This document shows positions 45,116 through 53,556 of a stretch of 64,000 bases of DNA, piece by piece. Position 1 is the first letter of the stretch. Every line of letters begins with the position of its first letter. Position numbers and translations under genes: made by a program. This stretch comes from an uncultured Thioclava sp. (GTDB lineage Bacteria > Pseudomonadota > Alphaproteobacteria > Rhodobacterales > Rhodobacteraceae). The notes below the pieces were generated by a model. The model searched no databases. It saw only the letters and a program-made list of their open reading frames with translations, and was not told the origin of the DNA. Location of the stretch: assembly GCF_913064665.1 (NCBI RefSeq), contig NZ_CAJYBT010000011.1:34877-98876 (forward strand), written 5' to 3'.

Positions 45116-46033
45116 TTAATCTGCTCTGTGACCCGCCAAAGGCAAGGGCGCAAGGGCTGTGCGTTGGCGCGCAAACAGGCGCGACCAGCGGGGCGCTTGT
45201 ACCTGCGGCAGGGCTTGGGCGAGATACGGTAGCGGCAGGCGCTCGGGCGCGCGCAGAACGGCGCGATACAAATCAAACAGCCCGTCGCGCATGTAGCACG
45301 AGAAATGGCACACGCGCCGATCCGACAGCGCCACGGGATAACCGATATCGGCCAAAGTCGCGATCACGTCGGGGGCGTCGATTTGCAGATCCACCCAGTT
45401 GCGCAAAGGGCGGCTGAGCCCGTTGCCAATGCAGCGTTCGCGCCCGCGTCCCACTCCCAATTCCATCAGGAAATCGAATAGATCGTTTTCGCGCGTGGTG
45501 ACATTGAGCACCTCGCAGGCGCGCCCGGCGGGGCTGGCCATTGCCTCTTCGGCGCGGCTTTGAAATTCCGCTGCTGCGAGCAGCACCATGCGCGAGACGC
45601 GTCCCGCATGAAGATAGCGCAGCGCGCGCAACCCGACATGGCAGCCCATCGAATGCCCGATCAGCCCGACGGGTCGGTCCGAAACCTCGCTGAGTTGCGT
45701 GATCAGACGCGCCAGACGCTGGGCTGCGATCTCGGCCATGTCATAGATGCGCGCCAGCCGCCCCGTCGATTCCCAGCCAAAGCCGATCGCGAGCCCCTCG
45801 CCCGGGTTTTGCCCGCCAAAGCCAAGCGCACGCGGCCAGCTGGTGGCGGTGTGCAGGTCAAAGCTGGGCTCAAGCGCAAAGATATGGGAGTGTGGGTCGC
45901 GTTTGGGATCGCTGGGCGAGAACCCGTAGCCATGCACCATCACGATGATCGGCGCGCCCTCGGGCAGCGCATTTGCCTGCGCAATCAGGTCGGCGGGCGG
46001 GGCGCCTTCAGCGTTGATGTTAAACAGCGGCAT
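45116..46033 (-). CDS. Alpha/beta hydrolase
   Basis: About 305 residues. VMVHGYGFSP (oxyanion region), IGFGWES and GLIGHSMGCHVGLRAL with the nucleophile serine in G-H-S-M-G identify the fold; the C-terminal part has possible catalytic D/H in VDLQIDAPD and CHFSCY, not certain. No signal peptide. ATG at 46033 chosen; the frame also starts at 46084, and neither has a strong ribosome site. Substrate unknown. Divergent from metZ. Confidence 0.82.
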   Translation of the reverse strand: MPLFNINAEGAPPADLIAQANALPEGAPIIVMVHGYGFSPSDPKRDPHSHIFALEPSFDLHTATSWPRALGFGGQNPGEGLAIGFGWESTGRLARIYDMAEIAAQRLARLITQLSEVSDRPVGLIGHSMGCHVGLRALRYLHAGRVSRMVLLAAAEFQSRAEEAMASPAGRACEVLNVTTRENDLFDFLMELGVGRGRERCIGNGLSRPLRNWVDLQIDAPDVIATLADIGYPVALSDRRVCHFSCYMRDGLFDLYRAVLRAPERLPLPYLAQALPQVQAPRWSRLFARQRTALAPLPLAGHRAD

Positions 46034-46230
46034 CTGGTTCTGTCCGGGCTTATATTGCGGTTTTGTTAGATCGCAACGCGGCATCTGGCGCTGTGGTTCC
46101 GCGTGTCGCTGCGGCGAAATCGCCCGTTAACCTGTGCAATCGGTGTGATCTGGCCGGTCCAAAGCGTTGACCCCGCGGATTGAGGGCGCTATCGCAGCGT
46201 TGACGCGACCAACCGTCGCAGGAGAGAGCC

Positions 46231-47406
46231 ATGACCGATCGCAAATTCCGCACAAAGCTCGTTCACGCAGGCATTCGCCGCAGCCAATATGGCGAAATGG
46301 CCGAGGCGATGTTTCTCACCCAAGGGTTTGTTTACCCCTCAGCCGAGGCCGCCGAGGCGCGCTTTCTCGATCAGAGCAAGGATGAGTTCATCTATGCGCG
46401 CTATGGCAACCCGACCACGCGGATGTTTGAAGATCGCATGGCCGAGATCGAGGGCACACAAGACGCCTTTGCCTGCGCCTCGGGCATGGCTGCGATCAAC
46501 GGCGCGCTGAGCGCGCTGGTAAAGGCGGGCGACCATATCGTCGCGGCGCGCCAGATGTTTGGCTCGTGCCTGCATGTTCTCAAGGTGTTGGAGCGCTTTG
46601 GCGTCGCGGTCACGCTGGTCGATGGCACACAGCTGGACGCGTGGCGCGCGGCGATGCGCCCCGAAACGAAGATTTGCTTTTTCGAGAGCGTGTCCAACCC
46701 CGGCCTTGAAGTAATTGACATCGCAGGCGTCGCGCAAATCGCCCATGCGGGGGGCGCGGTGGTGGTTGTGGACAACGTCTTTGCCTCGCCCGTGTTTTCC
46801 AACGCGGTCAGCTTAGGCGCCGATATCATCGTCTATTCCGCGACCAAGCATATCGATGGCAGTGGGCGGGTGCTGGGTGGCGTGGTGCTGGGAACGCAGG
46901 ACTTCATCCGCGGCCCGCTGGAAACCTATGTCAAACATACCGGCGGCGCGATGAGCCCGTTTCATGCTTGGTTGTTGCTATCGGGCTTGCAGACGCTTGA
47001 TCTGCGGGTGCGCGCGCAGGCGGTCAATGCGGCAGCGGTGGCGACCGCAGTGGCCGGGCACAAGGCGTTAGCGCGCACGATTTATCCCGGCCTGATCGAG
47101 CACCCCCAGCACGCGCTGGCGATGGATCAGATGGGATCGGGCGGCACGATGATCGCGCTCGATCTGGCGGGGGGCAAAGCGGCGGCGTTCCGCTTTCTCA
47201 ACGCACTTGAGATCGTGTTGCTGTCCAACAATCTGGGCGATGCGAAATCCATCGCGACCCACCCAGCCACGACGACGCATAAAAACCTTAGCGAGGAAGA
47301 ACGCGCGGCGATCAATATCACGCCGGGCTTGGTGCGCATTTCGCTTGGAATCGAGGATGGGCGCGATCTCGTGGCAGATATCCGTGGTGCACTTGATGCG
47401 GTTTAA
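46231..47406 (+). CDS. metZ: O-succinylhomoserine (or O-acetylhomoserine) sulfhydrylase
   Basis: 391 residues, Cys/Met-metabolism PLP fold. It makes homocysteine directly from activated homoserine and sulfide. YGNPTTRMFE (58-67) binds PLP phosphate across the dimer, D181 in VVVDNVFASP contacts the ring nitrogen, and K206 in YSATKHIDG forms the Schiff base. The sequence resembles MetZ more than MetY in length and motifs. CAGGAGAG precedes the ATG. I looked for a SAM-II riboswitch upstream, common before alphaproteobacterial metZ, and did not see it. Confidence 0.93.
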   Translation: MTDRKFRTKLVHAGIRRSQYGEMAEAMFLTQGFVYPSAEAAEARFLDQSKDEFIYARYGNPTTRMFEDRMAEIEGTQDAFACASGMAAINGALSALVKAGDHIVAARQMFGSCLHVLKVLERFGVAVTLVDGTQLDAWRAAMRPETKICFFESVSNPGLEVIDIAGVAQIAHAGGAVVVVDNVFASPVFSNAVSLGADIIVYSATKHIDGSGRVLGGVVLGTQDFIRGPLETYVKHTGGAMSPFHAWLLLSGLQTLDLRVRAQAVNAAAVATAVAGHKALARTIYPGLIEHPQHALAMDQMGSGGTMIALDLAGGKAAAFRFLNALEIVLLSNNLGDAKSIATHPATTTHKNLSEEERAAINITPGLVRISLGIEDGRDLVADIRGALDAV

Positions 47407-47501
47407 GGGGTGATCCATCCGGCGATCTAGGGCGTATTCTCTTGGACATTCCCCCCGAACTCCCCATATCAAGCGGGACCGGGTCAGCCGGAGGATAGGA
47501 T

Positions 47502-48596
47502 ATGAACGTGCAGGGCAAGATCGACACTCCTGATCAGCTGGAGGCCAAAGCCGCGCTTGAGACGCTGCGCAGTTGGGCCGCGCAGGCGGATCCGGTAGAG
47601 GTGGCGCGGCTAGACCCGGCGATCTCGCGCCTGCTGCCGGGCCATGCCGTGGCAAACTATCCCGATCTCAGCCGTCAGTTTGACCCCGATTTTATAGCCG
47701 ATGCCGTCTATAAAGCGACCCTGCCCGATTTGCAAAACGGGCCGTCCTCGTTGATCGTGGGGGCCAAGACCCGGATCGAGCATGTCGGCATCTCCAATTT
47801 CCGTCTGCCGGTGCGATTTCGCACCCGCGACAATGGCGATCTGACGCTTGAGACCTCGGTCACGGGCACGGTCAGCCTTGAGGCGGAAAAGAAGGGCATC
47901 AATATGAGCCGCGTGATGCGCAGCTTTTACAGCCATGCCGAAAAGAGTTTCTCCTTCGAGGTGATGGAAGCCGCGCTAAACGATTATATGGACGATCTCG
48001 ACAGCTTTGACGCGCGACTGATGATGCGGTTCTCGTTCCCGGTCAAGCGCCCGTCGCTGCGCTCGGGGCTAGAGGGCTGGCAGTATTATGACATCGCACT
48101 GGAGCTGACCGAGATGGGCGGTGTGCGCACCAAGGTGATCCATCTCGATTACGTTTATTCCTCAACCTGCCCCTGCTCGCTGGAACTGTCCGAACATGCG
48201 CGCACAACGCGCGGCCAGCTTGCCACGCCGCATTCGCAGCGCTCGGTTGCGCGGATTTCGGCGGTGGTCGAGCCGGGTAAATGTCTGTGGTTCGAAGACC
48301 TGATCGATCTGGCGCGCGCGGCCGTCCCCACCGAAACCCAGGTCATGGTGAAACGCGAAGACGAACAAGCCTTTGCCGAATTGAATGCCGCCAATCCGAT
48401 CTTTGTCGAGGACGCGGTGCGCTCGTTTGCCCAACAGCTATTGGCAGAGCCACGGATCGGTGATTTCCGCATTCTCGCCAGCCATCAGGAAAGCCTGCAC
48501 AGCCATGACGCTATCGCGGTGCTGACCGAGGGCGAAACCTTTGCGCAAGCCAGCCTTGATCCGCAAATCTTTGCCACTCTGGTGCATCGCGGCTAA
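47502..48596 (+). CDS. folE2: GTP cyclohydrolase IB (FolE2)
   Basis: 364 residues. Converts GTP to dihydroneopterin triphosphate, first step of folate and related pterins, with a metal-flexible site distinct from FolE1. GINMSRVMRSF (132-142), SSTCPCSLELSEH (220-232; C223 probable metal ligand/nucleophile) and ATPHSQRS (241-248) are family signatures; E near 281 of the LWFEDLIDL segment is also conserved. GGAGGATA precedes the ATG. Confidence 0.95.
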   Translation: MNVQGKIDTPDQLEAKAALETLRSWAAQADPVEVARLDPAISRLLPGHAVANYPDLSRQFDPDFIADAVYKATLPDLQNGPSSLIVGAKTRIEHVGISNFRLPVRFRTRDNGDLTLETSVTGTVSLEAEKKGINMSRVMRSFYSHAEKSFSFEVMEAALNDYMDDLDSFDARLMMRFSFPVKRPSLRSGLEGWQYYDIALELTEMGGVRTKVIHLDYVYSSTCPCSLELSEHARTTRGQLATPHSQRSVARISAVVEPGKCLWFEDLIDLARAAVPTETQVMVKREDEQAFAELNAANPIFVEDAVRSFAQQLLAEPRIGDFRILASHQESLHSHDAIAVLTEGETFAQASLDPQIFATLVHRG

Positions 48597-48638
48597 GGCA
48601 ATCTGACTTAGAACAGCAAAGACACTCAGCGTCTTCAG

Positions 48639-48678
48639 GGCCCCAATTTTCGCGCAGAACCGCGCGAGAGTTGGGGCC
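48639..48678. terminator. Inverted repeat, possible bidirectional terminator between folE2 and pyrG
   Basis: GGCCCCAA pairs with TTGGGGCC, and CGCGC/GCGCG continues the stem toward an AGAAC loop. No clean T-run follows on either strand (TTCTTGG on plus). Its placement between two convergent 3' ends suggests transcription stops here. Confidence 0.5.
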
Positions 48679-48710
48679 TTCTTGGCACGGCCATCAGGCC
48701 GAGAAATGCG

Positions 48711-50354
48711 TTACACCAGACGGCTTTGATCCAGCGCCGCCTTGATGAACCCGGCAAACAGCGGGTGGGGCGCGAAGGGTTTGGATTTCAGCTCGGGGTG
48801 GAATTGCACGCCGATGAACCACGGGTGATCCTTGTGCTCGACAATCTCGGGCAGACGACCATCGGGCGACATGCCGGAGAATTCCAATCCGCAGGCTTCG
48901 AGCGGTTCGCGATACTTGATATCGACTTCGTAACGGTGGCGATGGCGCTCTTCGATATCGGTCGTGCCATAAACCTCGGCCACTTTTGAACCCGCTTGCA
49001 AGACGGCCGAATAAGCGCCCAGCCGCATCGTGCCGCCCTTGTCGTCATCAAGCTTGCGTTCGACCCGGTGGTTGCCCTGCACCCATTCCTTGAGGTGATA
49101 AACCACTGGCGTAAAACGCTTTTTCCCCGCCTCGTGGTCAAACTCCTCAGAGCCTGCATCGGCAACGCCCGCCAGATTGCGAGCGGCTTCGATCACCGCC
49201 ATCTGCATACCAAGGCAAATCCCAAGGTAAGGCACGCCCTTTTCACGGGCAAATTGCGCGGCGCGGATCTTGCCTTCGGTGCCGCGTTCGCCAAAGCCGC
49301 CGGGGACCAGAATTGCGTGGTAATTTTCCAGATAGGGCGCGGGGTCTTCGGTCTCAAAAATCTCGGCGTCGATCCACTCGGCTTTGACGCGCACCCGGTT
49401 GGCCATGCCGCCATGGGTCAGCGCTTCGGCGATGGATTTATACGCATCCTCAAGCTGGACATATTTGCCCACGATCGCCACGCGGACTTCGCCCTCGGCA
49501 TTGTTGAGACGGTCCATCACGTCTTCCCAACGCGTCAGGTCGGGCTTGGGTGCGGGCGAGATGCCAAACGCATCCAGCACCGCCTGATCCAGCCCCATGC
49601 GGTGATAGGCCAGCGGGGCCTCGTAGATCGATTTCAGATCATAGGCCGGAATGACGGAATCGGGGCGAACATTACAGAACAGCGCGATCTTGGCGCGTTC
49701 CTTTTCCGGAATCGGATGCTCGGACCGGCACACCAGCACATCGGGCTGCAAACCGATCGAGCGCAATTCCTTGACCGAGTGCTGCGTCGGCTTGGTTTTC
49801 AGCTCACCCGAAGCCGCAAGATAGGGCAGCAAGGTCAGGTGCATGAAAATGCACTGGCCGCGCGGGCGATCTTGGGAAAACTGGCGGATCGCCTCGAAGA
49901 AGGGCAAGCCTTCGATATCACCGACCGTGCCGCCGATCTCACAAAGCATGAAATCGACCTCATCATCGCCGACATCAAGGAAGTCTTTGATTTCGTTGGT
50001 GACATGCGGAATCACCTGAATCGTCTTGCCCAGATATTCACCGCGCCGCTCTTTTTCGAGCACGTTGGAATAGATCCGCCCCGAGGACACGGAATCGGTA
50101 TTGCGCGCACTCACGCCGGTAAAGCGCTCGTAATGGCCCAGGTCCAGATCGGTCTCGGCCCCGTCATCGGTGACGAAAACTTCGCCATGCTCGAACGGGC
50201 TCATCGTGCCGGGATCGACGTTGAGATAGGGATCGAGTTTGCGCAGGCGCACTGAGAACCCGCGTGCCTGCAGCAGTGCCCCCAAAGCGGCCGATGCCAA
50301 CCCCTTGCCGAGCGACGAAACAACGCCGCCGGTGATGAAGACATATCGTGCCAT
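48711..50354 (-). CDS. pyrG: CTP synthase
   Basis: 547 residues. ATP-dependent amination of UTP to CTP. The synthetase domain starts [15 protein letters not shown] (9-23, nucleotide loop), and the class I amidotransferase domain has [10 protein letters not shown] with nucleophile C380 plus the C-terminal VQFHPEL. The GGGGG-containing segment before the ATG at 50354 and the conserved [10 protein letters not shown] start decide the N terminus. It follows secG after 163 bases, a usual pairing in alphaproteobacteria. Confidence 0.97.
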   Translation of the reverse strand: MARYVFITGGVVSSLGKGLASAALGALLQARGFSVRLRKLDPYLNVDPGTMSPFEHGEVFVTDDGAETDLDLGHYERFTGVSARNTDSVSSGRIYSNVLEKERRGEYLGKTIQVIPHVTNEIKDFLDVGDDEVDFMLCEIGGTVGDIEGLPFFEAIRQFSQDRPRGQCIFMHLTLLPYLAASGELKTKPTQHSVKELRSIGLQPDVLVCRSEHPIPEKERAKIALFCNVRPDSVIPAYDLKSIYEAPLAYHRMGLDQAVLDAFGISPAPKPDLTRWEDVMDRLNNAEGEVRVAIVGKYVQLEDAYKSIAEALTHGGMANRVRVKAEWIDAEIFETEDPAPYLENYHAILVPGGFGERGTEGKIRAAQFAREKGVPYLGICLGMQMAVIEAARNLAGVADAGSEEFDHEAGKKRFTPVVYHLKEWVQGNHRVERKLDDDKGGTMRLGAYSAVLQAGSKVAEVYGTTDIEERHRHRYEVDIKYREPLEACGLEFSGMSPDGRLPEIVEHKDHPWFIGVQFHPELKSKPFAPHPLFAGFIKAALDQSRLV

Positions 50355-50517
50355 GGAGACCCCCGTGATCTGCAAAATTCAAAGCTGCTTCCCGGCCCGA
50401 AAGGGCACAGGATCACGGGGGGCAATGCTTACACGATTCGCGACCCGCCCGCAACCGGACCGCAAAGTATTGGGCTTATATCTTGCCACCCCCCAAGAGG
50501 TAGTGGCGCAAAGACGG

Positions 50518-50976
50518 TTAGTTTGCAGGCGGCGGCGTCACCGGGCCGGTCGCACCATCGGTTGTGCTTTCCCCCGACGTGCCGCCCGTGGAGGCCGCTG
50601 AACCGCTCGGCGCAGGCGGCATCACAACCCCAAGAGAGCCTGCATCCGAAGCCGGATTAACGGGCGCCGCAGGGGCAGTTGCGTCACTTGCAGGCGCGGT
50701 CTGCTCAGTCGTGGGGCGATCAAGCACCGATTCGTCCTTGGCCTTCTGCGCGGCCAGCACTGTCAGCGTCACCGAGGTCGCAAGGAACCCCACGGCCAGC
50801 AGCCAGGTCAGCCGGGTCAGCGCATTGGCGGCCTGACGACCCGTCATGACACCGCCGACACCGCCGGAACTGGAACTGCCCATGCCAAGCCCACCGCCCT
50901 CAGAGCGTTGCAGCAGCACTACGCCAATCAGCAGCAGTGCGAGGATCAGATGGATTGAGAGAACGACGTTTTCCAT
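50518..50976 (-). CDS. secG: Preprotein translocase subunit SecG
   Basis: 152 residues. Two membrane helices (about 4-22 and 54-74) flank the signature LLQRSEGGGLGMGSSSSG (21-38). SecG speeds SecYEG-dependent export. The C-terminal half (about 80-152) is a long Ala/Pro/Ser/Thr/Gly-rich tail, roughly doubling the length of enterobacterial SecG, and likely disordered. Confidence 0.92.
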   Translation of the reverse strand: MENVVLSIHLILALLLIGVVLLQRSEGGGLGMGSSSSGGVGGVMTGRQAANALTRLTWLLAVGFLATSVTLTVLAAQKAKDESVLDRPTTEQTAPASDATAPAAPVNPASDAGSLGVVMPPAPSGSAASTGGTSGESTTDGATGPVTPPPAN

Positions 50977-51240
50977 TGAACGGGTCCGGGCCTTCCTAGT
51001 TCGACGCGCCTATCTAGGCGCAAGAGCCAAAAGTCGCAAGGCCGAGTTGCCGGTTTTTCCCAATCGGCAGCGCAAAACCCATCGCGAGCACCGCCACCGA
51101 GGGCAGAGCAGAGCGATCCGGCGACACAAATACCAGTTGTCGGGCTTACCCGCATCACAGCAAATCGCAAAACCGGGCTTTCGCTATGTTCCGCCAGCCG
51201 CTATATCTCGCGCGGTTTCATACCTGCCAAGGAGAGAGCA

Positions 51241-52536
51241 ATGGCCAATGTCGTCGTCGTCGGCGCCCAATGGGGTGACGAGGGGAAAGGCAAGATCGTG
51301 GACTGGCTGAGCGAGCGTGCCGATATTATCGCGCGCTTTCAGGGCGGTCATAACGCGGGCCATACGCTCGTGATCGACGGCAAGGTCTATAAGCTGAACG
51401 CGCTGCCCTCGGGCGTGGTGCGCGGCGGCAAGCTATCGGTAATCGGCAATGGCGTGGTGCTGGATCCCTGGCACCTGGTCACAGAGATTGCGAAAATTCG
51501 CGAACAAGGTGTGACGATCAATCCCGAAACGCTGATGATCGCAGAAAACACGCCGCTGATTCTACCGATCCATGGTGAATTGGACCGCGCGCGTGAAGAG
51601 GCGTCTTCCAAAGGCACCAAAATCGGCACGACCGGGCGCGGCATTGGTCCGGCCTATGAGGATAAAGTCGGGCGGCGCTCGGTGCGCGTGGCTGATTTGG
51701 CCGATGAGGCGACGCTGATCGCACGTGTCGACCGGGCGTTGCAGCACCATGACCCGCTACGCAAAGGTCTGGGCATTGCGCCCGTGGATCGCGACGCGCT
51801 GATCGCGCAACTCAAGGAAATCGCGCCGGAAATCCTGCAATACGCCGCCCCCGTCTGGAAGGTGCTGGCCGAGAACCGCAAGGCCGGCAAGCGCATCTTG
51901 TTTGAGGGTGCGCAGGGCTCGTTGCTCGATATCGACTTTGGCACCTATCCGTTCGTGACCTCCTCAAACGTGGTGGCCGGTCAGGCGGCTGCGGGCACCG
52001 GCATGGGTCCGGGGGCGATCGATTTCGTCCTTGGCATCGTCAAAGCCTACACCACCCGCGTCGGCGAGGGCCCCTTCCCCACCGAGCTTGATGATGCAGA
52101 CGGTCAACGGTTGGGCGAGCGGGGGCGCGAGTTCGGCACCGTCACCGGGCGCAAACGGCGTTGCGGCTGGTTTGACGCGGCGCTGGTGCGCCAGACCTGC
52201 GCGGTCTCGGGCGTGTCGGGCATTGCGCTGACCAAGCTGGACGTGCTGGACGGGTTCGAGACGCTGAAAATCTGCGTCGGCTACGATCTCGACGGCAAGC
52301 AGCTGGATTATCTACCCACGGCGGCCGATCAGCAGGCGCGCTGCACTCCGATTTATGAGGAAATCGAGGGCTGGAATGCCTCGACCGAGGGCGCGCGCAG
52401 CTGGGCCGATCTTCCCGCCGCCGCGATCAAATATGTCCGCCGGATCGAAGAGCTGATCGACTGCCCGGTTGCCATGCTCTCTACCAGCCCCGAGCGCGAC
52501 GACACGATCCTCGTTACCGATCCGTTCGCGGATTGA
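51241..52536 (+). CDS. purA: Adenylosuccinate synthetase
   Basis: 431 residues. GTP-dependent joining of aspartate to IMP toward [18 protein letters not shown] (8-22, D13 catalytic), QGGHNAGHT (34-42, H41), GIGPAYEDK (in the 130s), and the C-terminal R-R-C-G-W-F-D and TKLDVLDGF motifs. CAAGGAGAG precedes the ATG. The 264 bases upstream contain no gene; a CGCCTATCTAGGCG palindrome near 51007-51020 is the only structure noted. Confidence 0.97.
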   Translation: MANVVVVGAQWGDEGKGKIVDWLSERADIIARFQGGHNAGHTLVIDGKVYKLNALPSGVVRGGKLSVIGNGVVLDPWHLVTEIAKIREQGVTINPETLMIAENTPLILPIHGELDRAREEASSKGTKIGTTGRGIGPAYEDKVGRRSVRVADLADEATLIARVDRALQHHDPLRKGLGIAPVDRDALIAQLKEIAPEILQYAAPVWKVLAENRKAGKRILFEGAQGSLLDIDFGTYPFVTSSNVVAGQAAAGTGMGPGAIDFVLGIVKAYTTRVGEGPFPTELDDADGQRLGERGREFGTVTGRKRRCGWFDAALVRQTCAVSGVSGIALTKLDVLDGFETLKICVGYDLDGKQLDYLPTAADQQARCTPIYEEIEGWNASTEGARSWADLPAAAIKYVRRIEELIDCPVAMLSTSPERDDTILVTDPFAD

Positions 52537-52540
52537 TCGG

Positions 52541-52774
52541 ATGGCGCTAAGCTATAAGGTCCGCCGTCGCCTCTCGATGCTGGCCCTCGTGATCGGGCTG
52601 CCCGCCTATATCATCGTGGCGGTCAGCATCGTGAACTGGGCCGAGGCGCGCTGGGGTATGATGCCGTGGTGGGGCTCGGTGCTGGTCTATATCGTGCTTG
52701 GTGTGATCTGGGTTGTGCCGCTCAAGCCGATCTTTCGCGGTGTTGGCAAGGACGACCCCGACGCGCCGCAGTAA
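52541..52774 (+). CDS. DUF2842 family small membrane protein
   Basis: 77 residues: a basic N terminus (YKVRRRLSM), two hydrophobic segments (about 12-32 and 44-62) and a charged tail ending in DPDAPQ. Matches the DUF2842 layout known from alphaproteobacteria; function unknown, inner membrane inferred. It begins four bases after the purA stop and is probably co-transcribed. Confidence 0.8.
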   Translation: MALSYKVRRRLSMLALVIGLPAYIIVAVSIVNWAEARWGMMPWWGSVLVYIVLGVIWVVPLKPIFRGVGKDDPDAPQ

Positions 52775-52836
52775 GAGCGCTTGCGCGTCGCTTTGGTCCA
52801 GCCCAAAATCACGGCAAATCCTGTGATGAGGCCCCA

Positions 52837-53478
52837 ATGGACATGCTCGCCCCGCTTTTGACCTATAGCGCAGCCCTTGCGATTGCCGCCGCCATCCCCG
52901 GCCCCGGTGTTGCGGCATTGGTGGGCCAGTCTCTGGGCAGCAATTTGCGCAGCGCGTTTGCATTTTTGGCCGGGCTTGCCTTGGGCGATGTCACCTATCT
53001 CGCCGTGGCCGTGGCCGGACTGGCCGCGATTGCCAAGCTGTTTGCGGGCGTCTTCATCGTGATCAAATGCCTTTCGGGGCTATATCTGCTTTATATCGCC
53101 TACAGTTTCTGGACGAGCCGCGCAGGCTTGGCCAAGGTGCAAAGCACGCGCGAGCGCACCGGGTTTCGCGCTTTCGCAGCCGGGTATGCGATCACGCTGA
53201 GCAATCCCAAAACCGTCGTGTTCTATCTGGCACTGTTGCCAAGCGTGCTTGATCTGGGCCGGGTGAGTGCAACGCAATGGGCCGCGCTTTCGATCCTGAC
53301 GGTGCTGATCTTGTTCGCCGTTCTCTCACCCTATGCTGTTTTGGCGAATCGCGCGCGCGCAATGATGACACGACCCGCAGCACTCGTGCGCCTCAACCGC
53401 GTGGCGGCTGGCATCATCGGGGCTGCGGGTGGGGTGATTTTGGGCGAGGCGGCGCGTCAGATTTTCCGCCGCGCCTGA
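52837..53478 (+). CDS. LysE/RhtB family exporter
   Basis: 213 residues, six hydrophobic helices. IPGPGVAALVGQSLG (20-34) is the family start motif, and SNPKTVVFYLALLP the second conserved segment. A different subtype from the one at 14704 (G-P-G-V instead of G-P-A-V), so the two are not a recent duplication. The frame starts upstream at 52666 over other genes; the ATG at 52837 gives the normal N terminus. A bidirectional terminator follows. Confidence 0.92.
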   Translation: MDMLAPLLTYSAALAIAAAIPGPGVAALVGQSLGSNLRSAFAFLAGLALGDVTYLAVAVAGLAAIAKLFAGVFIVIKCLSGLYLLYIAYSFWTSRAGLAKVQSTRERTGFRAFAAGYAITLSNPKTVVFYLALLPSVLDLGRVSATQWAALSILTVLILFAVLSPYAVLANRARAMMTRPAALVRLNRVAAGIIGAAGGVILGEAARQIFRRA

Positions 53479-53488
53479 CCCGAAACAG

Positions 53489-53520
53489 AAAACGGGCGCC
53501 CCCTCAGGACCGCCCGTTTT
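53489..53520. terminator. Bidirectional rho-independent terminator
   Basis: AAAACGGGCG and CGCCCGTTTT frame a 12-base loop: a T-run after the stem on each strand. It lies 10 bases past the LysE gene stop and 36 bases from the stop of the convergent acidic-protein gene. Confidence 0.9.
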
Positions 53521-53556
53521 ATCAGTAACCTTAACGTCCCCGCGTGATGGCCTAAC

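Noticed and set aside
46034..46230. SAM-II riboswitch before metZ
   Set aside because: The expected pseudoknot with a C-T-A-A-A-purine stretch just ahead of the ribosome site is absent.
14704..53478. The two LysE-type exporters as a recent duplication
   Set aside because: Their start motifs and overall sequences differ clearly; they are separate subfamilies.
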